DNA of 64,000 nt, taken from positions 62,001 through 126,000 of the forward strand of contig NZ_JNYD01000011.1 in assembly GCF_000717175.1 (NCBI RefSeq), read 5' to 3'. A program made the translations under genes and the position numbers. This DNA is from Pseudonocardia autotrophica. GTDB taxonomy: Bacteria; Actinomycetota; Actinomycetes; Mycobacteriales; Pseudonocardiaceae. Positions 33,939 through 42,600 of this stretch are shown here, in pieces. Below the pieces are notes generated by a model that was not told the DNA's origin, searched no databases, and was given only the letters and a program-made list of their open reading frames with translations. How positions within the stretch are numbered: position 1 is the stretch's first letter; every line of letters starts with the position of its first letter.

Positions 33939-34955
33939 TCAGACGTGCTCGGTCCCGACGTCGTGCGACCCCTCCATGACGCGGTGCTCCTCGTGACCGT
34001 GGTCCTCGGTCCGGCCCTGGTCGAAGCGGTCGACGTGCTCGAAGCGGACGTCCTGGTGCTCGTACAGGTGCTGGTCGACGCGGTGCTGGTCGACGCGGTG
34101 CTGGTCGTCGCGGTGCTGGTCGTCGCGGTGCTGGTCGCGGTTCTGGTCGTCGCGGCGCTCGGTCCGGTCCCGCTGCTCGCCCCGGTTGCGGTCGCGGTGT
34201 TCGTCGCCGTCACGCCGGGTGCCCTCGAAGTGCCGGCCCCGCTCGCTGCGGTCGTGGTGCTCGTCCCGGTACCCCTCGCGGTGCTCCTCGCGCCCGCGGC
34301 CCTCCTCGCGCCCGCGGTGCTCGTCCCACCCGCGGTGCTCCTCGCGTCCGCGGTACTCCTCGCGCCCGCGGCCCTCCTCGCGCCCGCGGTGCTCGTCCCG
34401 GTACCCCTCGCGGTGCTCGTCCCACCCGCGGTGCTCCTCGCGTCCGCGGTACTCCTCGCGCCCGCGACCCTCCTCGCGCCCGCGGTGCTCGTCCCGGTAC
34501 CCCTCGCGGTGCTCCTCGCGCCCGCGGCCCTCCTCGTGCCGGCGGTATCCGCCCTCGCGGTCCCGGTGCTCCTCCCGCTCGCGGTGCTCCCCGCGCTCGC
34601 GGTGCTCCCCGCGCTCGCGGTGCTCCCCGCGCTCGCGCATGCGCTCCTCCCGGTGCTCCTTGCGCTCGCGCTCCTCCCGGCGCTCCTCACGCTCGCGCTC
34701 GCGGTGTTCGCGCTGGCGGTGCTCCTCGCGCTCCCGCTCCCGGTGCTGGCGCTCGCGCTGTTCCGCCCGCTCGCGATCCCGTGCGTCGCGGTGCTCCCGC
34801 TGCTCGTGCCCGAAGACGTCCCCGCTGCGGGTGGGCTCACCCGTGCTCTGGTCGGCCATGACGGTGAGGGAGCCCGCAGCGGTAGTGGCGGCGTCGAGCT
34901 CGGCATCGACGCTGGTCGTGGTGCTGTTGTCGGTGCGGGTTGTGGCTGCGTCCAT
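33939..34955 (-). CDS. Highly repetitive His/Arg/Glu-rich protein
   Basis: 338 aa from an ATG preceded by GAGGAGGAAAG. Residues 1-40 (MDAATTRTDNSTTTSVDAEL...) match the N terminus of the GNAT protein encoded at 43952-44539, including the upstream DNA. From about residue 55 the protein is almost entirely His, Arg, Glu, Asp and Gly in motifs such as EHREREEH, EEGRGREEYRGREEHRG and REGYRDEH, then DQHRDDQHRDDQHRVDQHRV. It has no hydrophobic core and should be disordered or a long charged helix, perhaps binding nucleic acid or metal (inference). A strong ribosome site and a downstream hairpin support expression, but frame drift within a GC minisatellite cannot be excluded. Confidence 0.55.
   Translation of the reverse strand: MDAATTRTDNSTTTSVDAELDAATTAAGSLTVMADQSTGEPTRSGDVFGHEQREHRDARDRERAEQRERQHREREREEHRQREHREREREERREERERKEHREERMRERGEHRERGEHRERGEHREREEHRDREGGYRRHEEGRGREEHREGYRDEHRGREEGRGREEYRGREEHRGWDEHREGYRDEHRGREEGRGREEYRGREEHRGWDEHRGREEGRGREEHREGYRDEHHDRSERGRHFEGTRRDGDEHRDRNRGEQRDRTERRDDQNRDQHRDDQHRDDQHRVDQHRVDQHLYEHQDVRFEHVDRFDQGRTEDHGHEEHRVMEGSHDVGTEHV
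34240..34570. repeat. GC-rich minisatellite inside the His/Arg/Glu-rich gene
   Basis: TCCCGGTACCCCTCGCGGTG recurs at 34264, 34396 and 34492 (132 and 96 bp apart), separated by shuffled copies of CTCCTCGCGCCCGCGG. All spacings are multiples of 12 and keep the minus-strand frame. Confidence 0.85.
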
Positions 34956-35086
34956 CGGATCTTTCCTCCTCGGTTCCCGGGGCGTCTCCCCGGTCGCTTG
35001 AAGGATGGGCGCCGCTGTGCGCTCGCACCGTCGGTCGACCGGACCCCTGGCCGGAGGGTCCTGCTGTCCCCCGATCGACCGACGCG
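34885..35086 (-). promoter_or_regulatory. Promoter/leader cassette, copy A
   Basis: About 200 bp, closely similar to 44471-44670, covering the 5' region and first ~25 codons of the following gene. A 35-nt block at 35048-35082 is identical to 44631-44665. Just upstream of the ribosome site a small hairpin (CCGGGG/CCCCGG, 34977-34993) is conserved in shape with a different loop. Confidence 0.7.
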
Positions 35087-35231
35087 TCGCGCTGGCCCGT
35101 CCGGCCTGAACCACGATCAAGCCCCGCCGCTCCATGTGCGGGCGCGGACGGGCCAGCACCAGTGCAGGTGGTCGAGGATGATCGGCTTCAGGTCGTTGCG
35201 TGGGCTTGAACCGCTGCGCCTCGGCCGACGG

Positions 35232-35969
35232 TCAGAGCACCTCCCGACGTGTGAGGGCGGGGACGCCGGCGCGGAGTCGCTCCAGGAACAGGACGAGGAT
35301 CGCTGCGGCACTGCGGTGGGTGGCGTCGTTGAGCGCGTCGTGCCGTCCGCCCGACACGGTGACCAGTTCGACGTCCTCCAGGCCGGAGTACCAGCCGCGG
35401 ACGTCGTCGAGCAGGGCGATCGTGTCCGCCTCGCCGTGCAGTCCCAGCACCGGGACGTGGACGCGAGCCGGATCCGCCCGGCCGATCCACTCGGCGGGCG
35501 GTGGTGTGGCCAGGGCGCCGTGCCGCACACCGTCGTCGCCGCGGAGCCGGGCCTGGTGGACCGGGCAGGCGGTGCGCGCAGTGATCTCGTCCTCGGGTAC
35601 GGGACCTCGGCCGAGGGCGAGACCGGCCAGGACCAGCCCGGCCACACCGGGCAGGTCGGCCGCGAGCCCGGCGGCGAAGAGCGCGCCGGCGTCCGAGCCG
35701 ACCAGGACGCGCGGGTGCGGGCCGGTGTCGGAGTCCGCTTCGGACTCCAGCAGCGCCCGGACCTGGTACTCGGTGCGGCCGGGGTCGGTCGTCGGGTCGG
35801 CGACGGCCCAGACCCGGTAGCCGTCGGCGGCGATCCGGCGCCCGAAGCGCTCGTAGACGCCGGCGTGCTCGCCGCGACCGGGGACGACGAGGACGGTGCC
35901 GCGCGTGGCCACGGCCTCAGGCTCGCGCCAGGAGGCGACGACGGGCACCGCGGCGGGGGAGACGGCCAT
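35232..35969 (-). CDS. Alpha/beta hydrolase with Asp at the nucleophile elbow
   Basis: 245 aa. The fold is clear: RGTVLVVPGRGEHAGVYERFGRRIAADGYRVWAV, a nucleophile elbow, HGEADTIALLDDV (acid) and SGGRHDALND (catalytic His). The elbow reads VLVGSDAGALFAAG, so the G-x-Nuc-x-G pattern places Asp, not Ser, as nucleophile. Asp nucleophiles occur in haloalkane dehalogenases and epoxide hydrolases, but this protein lacks other features of those groups. It is the last gene of the organosulfur operon, 11 bp after the ABC ATPase stop. Its substrate may be an ester or other product released after desulfurisation (inference). Confidence 0.8.
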   Translation of the reverse strand: MAVSPAAVPVVASWREPEAVATRGTVLVVPGRGEHAGVYERFGRRIAADGYRVWAVADPTTDPGRTEYQVRALLESEADSDTGPHPRVLVGSDAGALFAAGLAADLPGVAGLVLAGLALGRGPVPEDEITARTACPVHQARLRGDDGVRHGALATPPPAEWIGRADPARVHVPVLGLHGEADTIALLDDVRGWYSGLEDVELVTVSGGRHDALNDATHRSAAAILVLFLERLRAGVPALTRREVL

Positions 35970-35980
35970 GGTTGTTCCTC

Positions 35981-36838
35981 TCAGACGAGCTGGGCACGCA
36001 GGACGGCCCGGGCGGCGCGGTCGAGTCCGGCGCCGTCGAGCGTCGGGGCGGAGCCGACGAGCAGCCGGGTGTAGGGATGGGTGGGGTCGCCGATGATTTG
36101 CGCGGTGGCTCCCGCTTCGACGATGCGGCCGTGGTAGAGCACGGCGATCCGGTCGGTCACGCCGGCGACGGATCCGAGGTCGTGGGAGATGAACAGCTGT
36201 CCCGTGCGGTGCCCACCCACCCTGCCGGCTTCGCCGGCTGCCGTCCCCCGGTGGGGGTCCCGCAGCCGCAGGAGCAGCTCCAGGACCGCGGTGCGGCTGC
36301 TCGCGTCCAGCGCGCTGACCGGCTCGTCGCAGATCAGCAGGCGCGGTTCGGTGATCATCGCGCGGGCGATCGCGGCGCGTTGGCGCTGGCCGCCGGACAC
36401 CTCGGCGGGGCGCCGGGCCGCGAGTGCGGGATCGAGCCCCACCCGCGCCAGCGCCTCGGCGACGCGGTCCGCGATCTGCGACGAGCCGCGCACCTCGAGG
36501 GCCTCGCCGACGGAGCGACCGAGGGGCAGGTCGGGGTCCAGGCTCTGCAGCGGGTCCTGGAAGACGTACTGCACGGAGCCGGCTCGCCGGAACGCCCGCA
36601 GGGCCCCGCCGCGGAGGCCGCCGACGTCCGTGCCGGTGACCGAGACGGTGCCGCGGTCGATACGGTTCAGCCCGAGCAGGCTGCGGGCCAGCGTGGTCTT
36701 CCCGGACCCGGTCTCGCCGATCAGCCCGACGATCTCGCCGGGCCGGACGGTGAGATCGACCCCGTGCAGGATCTCCCGACGGGCTCGCCCGCGGCCGAGG
36801 GACACGGCGAGATCGCGGACCTCGACCAGGTCAGACAC
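35981..36838 (-). CDS. ABC transporter ATP-binding protein (DppF/OppF type) with in-frame palindromic insertion
   Basis: 285 aa from a GTG that overlaps the end of the other ATPase gene. Walker A GETGSGKTT, Q-loop YVFQDPLQSLDPDL, signature VSGGQRQR, Walker B LLICDEP and H-loop LFISHDLGS are all present, and the C-terminal PTHPYTRLLVGSAP is the peptide-importer tail. Between the D-loop and H-loop strand an extra ~16 residues (HRGTAAGEAGRVGGHR) interrupt the usual helix-to-strand connection. At DNA level this is a run of palindromes (36207-36260). The insertion keeps frame and lies in a surface turn, so the protein may still work. Confidence 0.9.
   Translation of the reverse strand: MSDLVEVRDLAVSLGRGRARREILHGVDLTVRPGEIVGLIGETGSGKTTLARSLLGLNRIDRGTVSVTGTDVGGLRGGALRAFRRAGSVQYVFQDPLQSLDPDLPLGRSVGEALEVRGSSQIADRVAEALARVGLDPALAARRPAEVSGGQRQRAAIARAMITEPRLLICDEPVSALDASSRTAVLELLLRLRDPHRGTAAGEAGRVGGHRTGQLFISHDLGSVAGVTDRIAVLYHGRIVEAGATAQIIGDPTHPYTRLLVGSAPTLDGAGLDRAARAVLRAQLV
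36207..36260. repeat. Palindromic element inserted in frame in an ABC ATPase gene
   Basis: Two adjacent hairpins, GCCGGC-TTC-GCCGGC (36224-36238) and CCCCC-GGT-GGGGG (36245-36257), form a compact unit of about 48-54 bp absent from the paralogous ATPase next door. It resembles a REP-type palindromic unit that has landed in coding sequence in frame. Confidence 0.6.
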
Positions 36839-37649
36839 GGTGGGCCTCCCGGACGTGCTCGATGCCGAAGCGGGCGTGCGCCTCGACGAGCGAGCGGGTG
36901 TACTCGTGCTGTGGCGCGCGCAGGACCTGCTCCGCGGTGCCACGCTCGACGATCCGCCCGGAGCGCATGACCACCACCTCCTCGCACACCTGCGCGACGA
37001 CGGCGAGGTCGTGGGAGACGAGCACGAGCGCGAGCCCGTGCCGTTCCCGCAGGTCGGCGAGCAGGTCGAGCACCTCGGCCTGGACGGTGACGTCCAGTGC
37101 GGTGGTCGCCTCGTCGGCGATCAGCAGGTCCGGGTCCCGGCAGATCGCGATGGCGATCAGCACGCGCTGCAGCATGCCGCCGGACAGTTCGAACGGGTAC
37201 TGGCCGGCGACCCGGCCGGGCTCGCGCAGCCCGACCTCGGTGAACAGCTCGACGGCCCGGTCCCGGGCTTCCCGCTTGCGCAGCCCGCCGCGGACGCGCA
37301 GCACCTCGGCGAGCTGGCGCCCGACGGGAACGGAGGGGTCGAGGTACGAGCCGGGGTCCTGGAAGACCGCCCCGATGCGGTCGGCGCGGTAGGGCAGCCA
37401 GCCCGCGGTGTCCAGCTCGGTGAGCTCGACGCGGTCGAACCGGATCGAGGTCTCAGGGCCGGTGTACAGCTCAGGCGGGAGGATGCCGAGCACGGAGCGA
37501 CAGGTCAGCGACTTGCCGCTGCCGGACTCCCCGACGATGCCGAGGGTGCCGCCGCGGTGCAGCGTGAGATCGACGCCGGAGACCAGCGGCGCGTCGAGGT
37601 GCCCCGGATCGAGGCTGATGGTGAGGTTCCGGACCTCAAGCAGCGGCAC
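36831..37649 (-). CDS. ABC transporter ATP-binding protein (DppD/OppD type)
   Basis: 272 aa. Walker A GESGSGKS, Q-loop AVFQDPGSYLDPSV, signature ELSGGMLQR, Walker B LLIADEATTALD and H-loop LVSHDLAVV are complete. The end HEYTRSLVEAH is typical of the DppD half of dipeptide/nickel-type importers. It pairs with the following DppF-like ATPase, with which it overlaps, to power the two permeases upstream. In this operon the cargo is more likely a sulfur compound than a peptide. Confidence 0.94.
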   Translation of the reverse strand: MPLLEVRNLTISLDPGHLDAPLVSGVDLTLHRGGTLGIVGESGSGKSLTCRSVLGILPPELYTGPETSIRFDRVELTELDTAGWLPYRADRIGAVFQDPGSYLDPSVPVGRQLAEVLRVRGGLRKREARDRAVELFTEVGLREPGRVAGQYPFELSGGMLQRVLIAIAICRDPDLLIADEATTALDVTVQAEVLDLLADLRERHGLALVLVSHDLAVVAQVCEEVVVMRSGRIVERGTAEQVLRAPQHEYTRSLVEAHARFGIEHVREAHRV

Positions 37650-38496
37650 GGACCTTCTCCTTCCGCGACGATCGTGCCGACACCCCGGTCACGTCCCGGA
37701 GCGTGTCGGCCAGCCCGTTGCAGGCCCCGACCGTGAGGATCACCAGCAGGGCGGGGGCCAACGGCGCCGTCGGCCGCGGGAACAGGTACTCCAGCGAGGT
37801 GGCCAGCATCCCGCCCCAGGTGGGCTCCGGTGGCCGGATTCCGATCCCCAGGAAGGTCAGCGAGGACACGATGACCAGGCTGCTGCCCAGGGTCGTCGCG
37901 GTGGTCACGGCGACGGCGGGCAGCACCTTGGGCCAGACGTGGCGGCGCAGCACGAACCAGGCGGACGCTCCGGTCAGCCGGGCGGCCTCGACGTACTGCG
38001 AGCCCGCCACCGGGAACGCCGCGGCCCGGGTGACCCGGTAGAACGCCGGCGACACGAGGATCCCGACGGCGAGCATCGCCTGGGTCAGCCCGTTGCCCAG
38101 CAGCGCGGTCATGGCGACGGCGAAGACGAGGAACGGCAGCGTCACGAACGCGTCCATGACCCGCAGGGTCGTCCACTCGAACGCACGCCCGAGGTAGACC
38201 GACAGCAGGCCCGGGACCGTGCCGAGCACCAGCCCGACGACGACCGCCTCCAGCGCCGCGAGCAGCGACAGCCGCGACCCCGCGAGCAGCCGGGACAGCT
38301 CGTCGCGCCCGAGGTTGTCGGTTCCGAGCAGGTGCTGTGCAGAGGGGCCCTGCAGCAGGGCGTCCTGGTTCTGCTGCAGCGGGTCGTACGGCGCGAGCAG
38401 CGGGCCGAACACCGCGAGGAGGGCCACGAGCACCAGGAACGTCACGGACACGGCGCCGATGCGGTGGCGCAGCACGGTGCTGACTCGAGGCCTCAT
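37636..38496 (-). CDS. ABC transporter permease (DppC/OppC type)
   Basis: 286 aa from ATG overlapping the first permease's stop. An N-terminal membrane segment (IGAVSVTFLVLVALLAVFGPLLAPYDP) precedes the conserved HLLGTDNLGRDELSRLLAGSR. The five-helix permease core carries the EAA-type loop EAARLTGASAWFVLRRHVWPKVLP that docks to the ATPase. The GIGIRPPEPTWGGML segment is typical of DppC. Its 3' end overlaps the following ATPase gene by 14 bp. Confidence 0.94.
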   Translation of the reverse strand: MRPRVSTVLRHRIGAVSVTFLVLVALLAVFGPLLAPYDPLQQNQDALLQGPSAQHLLGTDNLGRDELSRLLAGSRLSLLAALEAVVVGLVLGTVPGLLSVYLGRAFEWTTLRVMDAFVTLPFLVFAVAMTALLGNGLTQAMLAVGILVSPAFYRVTRAAAFPVAGSQYVEAARLTGASAWFVLRRHVWPKVLPAVAVTTATTLGSSLVIVSSLTFLGIGIRPPEPTWGGMLATSLEYLFPRPTAPLAPALLVILTVGACNGLADTLRDVTGVSARSSRKEKVRAAA

Positions 38497-39539
38497 CACG
38501 ACCCCCGCTGAGCGGCGGGCCGCAGCCGGACGAGTGCGGCGTTGACCAGCAGGTTGAACAGCAGCACGACGACGATCGCCACGACCAGCGTGCCCTGCAC
38601 GACCGGGACGTCCCCGCGGACGGCGCCGTCCGCGGCGAACCGGCCGAACCCGGCCATCCCGAAGATGCTCTCGGTGACCACGGCCCCGCCGATCAGCATC
38701 GGGACGCGCAGACCGAGGACGGAGAGGGCGGGCCCGGAGCCGTTGCGCAGCACGTGGCGCAGCAGGATCCGCCGCGCCGGGAGGCCGCGGACGACCAGCC
38801 CGACGACGTAGTTCTCCCGCTGTGCGGCCACGAGCCCCGTGCGGAGCTGGCGGGCGATGTCGGACACCGCGTCCAGCGAGAGCGCGATCGCGGGCAGGGT
38901 GATCAGGGTGAGCCACGCGCTCGGGTCCTCCGTCGGCGAGACGTAGCCGGCCGACGGGAACAGCGGGAAGAGCACGCAGAACACCACGATCAGCCCGATC
39001 GACACGACGAACGGGGGCAGGGTGGAGATCAGTGTGCAGAAGGCGGTCACGGCCCGGTCGACCCAGCTGCCCTGGCGCACGGCGGCGAGCACACCCAGCG
39101 CAGTGCCGACGACGATGCCGATGACCAGGGCGAATCCGGCGACCGACAAGGAGACCTCGAGTCGCTGGCCGATCTGCTCGGCCACACCGACGCCGTTGAG
39201 CCAGGAGGTCCCGAGGTCCCCGCGGACGACGTGGCCGAGCCAGTCGACGTACTGCACGAGCACCGGCCGGTCCAGGCCGAGCTGCGCGTTCACCCGGGCC
39301 ACGTCCTCCGGCGTGGCGGCGTCCCCGAGCAGCTGCCCGGCCGGGCTCAGCCCGCTGAACGCGCCGAGCAGGAAGGTCACCAGGGTGGCGAGCAGGAACA
39401 CCGGGACGGTGACGGCCAGCGTCCGGCCGAGCCAGGCGAGGAGAGCGAGACCCGGCCGCCGGCGCACCGGTGCCTGCGGCGCGACCGGGGTCGTGGGGGT
39501 CGGCTCGGCGGTGAGCGGTTCGGTCAGCTGAACCGTCAT
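38496..39539 (-). CDS. ABC transporter permease (DppB/OppB type)
   Basis: 347 aa. A ~35-residue Pro/Thr-rich cytosolic N terminus is followed by LLAWLGRTLAVTVPVFLLATLVTFLL, then LGLDRPVLVQYVDWLGHVVRGDLGTSW, a DppB landmark, and the core with the ATPase-contact loop NYVVGLVVRGLPARRILLRHVLRNG. ATG overlaps the binding-protein stop and the stop overlaps the next ATG, so the whole importer is translationally coupled. Confidence 0.94.
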   Translation of the reverse strand: MTVQLTEPLTAEPTPTTPVAPQAPVRRRPGLALLAWLGRTLAVTVPVFLLATLVTFLLGAFSGLSPAGQLLGDAATPEDVARVNAQLGLDRPVLVQYVDWLGHVVRGDLGTSWLNGVGVAEQIGQRLEVSLSVAGFALVIGIVVGTALGVLAAVRQGSWVDRAVTAFCTLISTLPPFVVSIGLIVVFCVLFPLFPSAGYVSPTEDPSAWLTLITLPAIALSLDAVSDIARQLRTGLVAAQRENYVVGLVVRGLPARRILLRHVLRNGSGPALSVLGLRVPMLIGGAVVTESIFGMAGFGRFAADGAVRGDVPVVQGTLVVAIVVVLLFNLLVNAALVRLRPAAQRGS

Positions 39540-41068
39540 GCCCGGCTCCCGGGCGCGGCCACCGTCACGCCCTCCCAGCGGTACTGCGAGAGGAAGTGCG
39601 GCAGGGGCGACACGCGCGGGTTGCGCACGGCGATCCGCGGGCTGGTGCCCAGCGAGAAGCTGGGGGACATCTCGACGCCGAGCTTGACGGCGTTCTGCAG
39701 GACCTCGGGGTAGCGCGGGTCGTCCAGCGGCGTCCTGCGGACCTCGTCGAGCGCGGCGAGGAACTCCGGCGACGCCTCCTTCGAGGTGTTCATCAGCCCC
39801 TGCGGCCCGTAGACCACGCCCAGGTTCTGCACCGGCGACTCGCGCCCGACGGTGCCGTCGAGGGCGAACTGCGCCTTGCGGCCCAGGTAGACCTCCTGCT
39901 GCCAGGTCGACGAGCCCGGCGGCACGACCTTGATCGTGGCGTTCACCCCGACGGCCTGCAGCTGTTGCTGGACCAGTTCGGCGGTGGACTGCGCGACCGA
40001 GTTCACGGTGACGGTCAGGGAGAGGCTGCCCGGCGCGTAGCCCGCCGCCGCGAGCATCGCCTTCGCCTTCGCCGGGTCGTAGGCGTACGCCTGGTCGAGA
40101 GCCTTGTTGTAGGCGACGTAGCCCTGCGGGAACGGCTGGTACGTGACGTTCCCGATGCCCCCGTTGGTGACGTCGAGGATCGCCTGCCGGTCGACGGCGT
40201 ACTTGAGGGCGTCGACGACGCGGCGGTCGGTCAGCGGTGCCAGCCCGGAGTGCACGTCGACCTGGTTGACGGTGAACGAGTCGACGACGTCGACCTCCAG
40301 ACCGGCCGCCTTGGCCTGTTCGACCTGCCTGCCGGTGATCGTCGCGACGTCCAGCGCGCCGGACTGCACCGCGGCGATGACGGAGGTCGGGTCGGTCCCG
40401 GCGGTGAGCTCGAGCCGCTCGATCTCGACGTCGCCCGCGTCCCAGTAGTCGGGGTTCTTGACCAGGGTGGCCTTGGACTCGGGGACGAAGCTCTCGAACT
40501 TGAACGGGCCGGCTCCGACCGGCGCGGTCGGGATCGCGCCGGGATCCTTCGTGAACGCGGCTGGGCTGACGATCGCGCCGGTCTTGCCCGCCAACAGGTT
40601 CGGGACCTGGTAGTCCGGCGCGGCGAGGTGCAGCGTGACGTGTGTCGGATCGTCGGCGGTGACGTCGGAGATCGTCGCCAGCTGGTCCTTGAGCAGCGAG
40701 TTCTCCTGCGTCTTGCCGCGGAGCAGGCTCTGCCGAACGGCGTCGGCGTCGAGCGGGGTGCCGTCGGTGAACGTCAGCCCGGGCCGCAGCACGAACGTCA
40801 CCGCGGTGCCGTCCGCGTTGTAGGTCCAGGACTCGGCCAGGCCGGGCCCGGCCGTCCCCTTCTCGTCGAGCTGGGTCAGCGACGCGTAGACGAGGCTGAT
40901 GGTGTTGATGTCGTTGCCGGTGCTGGACGTGACCGGATCCCAGCTGGTGGGCAGGTTGAAGCCCCACTTGAGGGTCTGCGATGAGGCGCCGGCGTTCGCG
41001 CCCGCGCAGCCGGCCAGGGTGACGACCAGGACGGCGAGGGCGGCAGCGAGCCGGATGAGGCGGGACAT
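39536..41068 (-). CDS. ABC transporter substrate-binding lipoprotein, family 5
   Basis: 510 aa. The signal peptide ends in lipobox LAGC with Cys21 as the lipidated residue. The mature protein has family 5 extracellular solute-binding features: LTQLDEKGTAGPGLAESWTYNADGTAVTFVLRPGLTFTDG and later VDALKYAVDRQAIL. Such proteins bind peptides, nickel, glutathione or other small ligands outside the membrane and deliver them to the DppBC-type permease. Eighteen bases separate it from the monooxygenase gene upstream. Given the sulfur-type leader peptide, a sulfur-containing ligand is likely. Confidence 0.93.
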   Translation of the reverse strand: MSRLIRLAAALAVLVVTLAGCAGANAGASSQTLKWGFNLPTSWDPVTSSTGNDINTISLVYASLTQLDEKGTAGPGLAESWTYNADGTAVTFVLRPGLTFTDGTPLDADAVRQSLLRGKTQENSLLKDQLATISDVTADDPTHVTLHLAAPDYQVPNLLAGKTGAIVSPAAFTKDPGAIPTAPVGAGPFKFESFVPESKATLVKNPDYWDAGDVEIERLELTAGTDPTSVIAAVQSGALDVATITGRQVEQAKAAGLEVDVVDSFTVNQVDVHSGLAPLTDRRVVDALKYAVDRQAILDVTNGGIGNVTYQPFPQGYVAYNKALDQAYAYDPAKAKAMLAAAGYAPGSLSLTVTVNSVAQSTAELVQQQLQAVGVNATIKVVPPGSSTWQQEVYLGRKAQFALDGTVGRESPVQNLGVVYGPQGLMNTSKEASPEFLAALDEVRRTPLDDPRYPEVLQNAVKLGVEMSPSFSLGTSPRIAVRNPRVSPLPHFLSQYRWEGVTVAAPGSRA

Positions 41069-41086
41069 GGGTGTGGGTCTCCGGGA

Positions 41087-42460
41087 TCAGGCGGGGACGC
41101 GAACGGAGGCCCGCTCGCGCGCGGGGTCGTCTGCGCGCTCTCGCGCGACGGCATGGATGTTGCGGGGGATCGGCAGGCCGAGGTTGCCGCGCAGGGTGGT
41201 GGCCTCGTAGGAGGACCGGACGATTCCGCGGTCGCGCAGGATCGGCAGGACCTCGTCGGTGAAGCGGGCGAACTCGCTCGGCACGGTCACGTGGACGTTC
41301 AGCCCGTCCAGGGCACCGGCCTCGAACCACTCCTGGATCCGGTCCGCCACCGTCACCGGGGACCCGACGAACGGTGCCGGCGTCGAGGTGCTGAACCGGT
41401 GCACGGTCTCGCGCAGGGTCAGGCCCTCCGCGTGCGCGACCTGCTTGATCCGGTCCGCCTGGGTCCGGAAGCTGTCGTTGCCGAGGTCGCCGAGCTCGGG
41501 GAACGGTGCGTCGAGGTCGTAGCGGCTGAAGTCGTGCCAGCCGAAGGGGCGGCCGAACTGCGCCAGGGTCTTCGCGAAGTCCTTGTTCAGCCGGGTGTCC
41601 TGCTCGATCGCCCGGGCCTCGGCGTCGGTGTCCGCGATGACCGGGGTGATCCCCGGCATGATCACGATCTCGTCGGGGTTGCGGCCCTTGGCCCGCGCCC
41701 GGCTGCGGATGTCCCGGGCGAACGCCACCCCCTGCTCGACCGTCGCGGAGTGGGTGAAGATCCCCTCCCCGAGGGCCGCCCCCAGGTCGCGGCCCTCGTC
41801 GGAGTCGCCGGCCTGGAAGATCACCGGCTGGCCCTGCGGCGACCGGACGATGTTCAGCGGGCCACGGACGTGGAAGTGCTCGCCGACGTGGTCGAGCCGG
41901 TGCTGGCGGGTCGGGTCCACGAACACGCCGGTCTCCGGGTCGCGCGGGAAGGCGTCCTCCTCGTAGGAGTTCCACAGCCCCTGGCAGACCTGCACGGACT
42001 CCAGCGCGCGGCCGTAGCGGGAGGGGTAGTCGTAGTGCTCGTCGCGGCTGTAGTTGGCGGCGGTGCCGCCGTCCCCGGTGGCCACCACGTTCCAGCCGGC
42101 GCGACCGCCGCTGATCAGGTCCAGCGAGGCGAGCCGCCGGGCGAGGTTGAACGGAGTGTTGTAGCTGGTGGTGAGCGTGCCGACCAACCCGATGTGCGTG
42201 GTCGACACCGCCACCGCGGACAGCAGGGTCAGCGGCTCGAGCCGGTTCAGGTAGTGGGGCGGCGAGTCCGGCGTGATGAACTGGCTGTCCACGATGAACA
42301 CCAGGTCGAACAACGCGTCCTCGGCCTGCCGAGCGCGGGCGATGTACCAGCGGATGTCGACGCTGGCATCCCCCGGGATCTCGGGATGACGCCAGACGTC
42401 GTGCTGGCCGGGACCCCCGACGCCCATCAGCACGGCGCCGAGCTTCAACTGTCGACCCAT
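41087..42460 (-). CDS. FMN-dependent monooxygenase of the NtaA/SnaA/DszA/DmoA family
   Basis: 457 aa TIM-barrel flavin enzyme. LKLGAVLMGVGGPGQHDVWRHP, then VFIVDSQFITPDSPPHYLNRLEPLTLLSA, GRAGWNVVATGDGGTAANYSR and IFQAGDSDEGRDLGA are the hallmark blocks. Family members oxidise nitrilotriacetate, dibenzothiophene sulfone or dimethyl sulfide using FMNH2 from a partner reductase. It heads the operon with a family 5 ABC importer and hydrolase. An upstream leader ORF with the sulfur-gene motif suggests a C-S bond-cleaving role under sulfur limitation. No flavin reductase gene is in the operon. Confidence 0.92.
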   Translation of the reverse strand: MGRQLKLGAVLMGVGGPGQHDVWRHPEIPGDASVDIRWYIARARQAEDALFDLVFIVDSQFITPDSPPHYLNRLEPLTLLSAVAVSTTHIGLVGTLTTSYNTPFNLARRLASLDLISGGRAGWNVVATGDGGTAANYSRDEHYDYPSRYGRALESVQVCQGLWNSYEEDAFPRDPETGVFVDPTRQHRLDHVGEHFHVRGPLNIVRSPQGQPVIFQAGDSDEGRDLGAALGEGIFTHSATVEQGVAFARDIRSRARAKGRNPDEIVIMPGITPVIADTDAEARAIEQDTRLNKDFAKTLAQFGRPFGWHDFSRYDLDAPFPELGDLGNDSFRTQADRIKQVAHAEGLTLRETVHRFSTSTPAPFVGSPVTVADRIQEWFEAGALDGLNVHVTVPSEFARFTDEVLPILRDRGIVRSSYEATTLRGNLGLPIPRNIHAVARERADDPARERASVRVPA

Positions 42461-42600
42461 GGGTCGGTCCTCTCACACGGTGGAGCGCGCACGGACCGAC
42501 CGTGTCCTCGGGAGGCGGGGACGACGAGGTGGCGGGCGCGCGGATCAGAGCCGTCCGCCGCGGAGCACGGCGGGGCCGAGGGGTGGAGCGGGGTCTGCGA

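Noticed and set aside
33783..36074. Plus-strand frame of 763 codons rich in Leu/Ala/Val/Pro, looking like a membrane protein
   Set aside because: Its hydrophobic repeats are the complement of the CTC/GCG minisatellite in the His/Arg/Glu-rich gene; it extends into the opposite strand of clear hydrolase and ABC genes and has no ribosome site.
38496..42476. Minus-strand frame of 1326 codons covering permease, binding protein and monooxygenase
   Set aside because: Only its last 347 codons are a real permease; the rest is an alternative frame of the binding-protein and monooxygenase genes.
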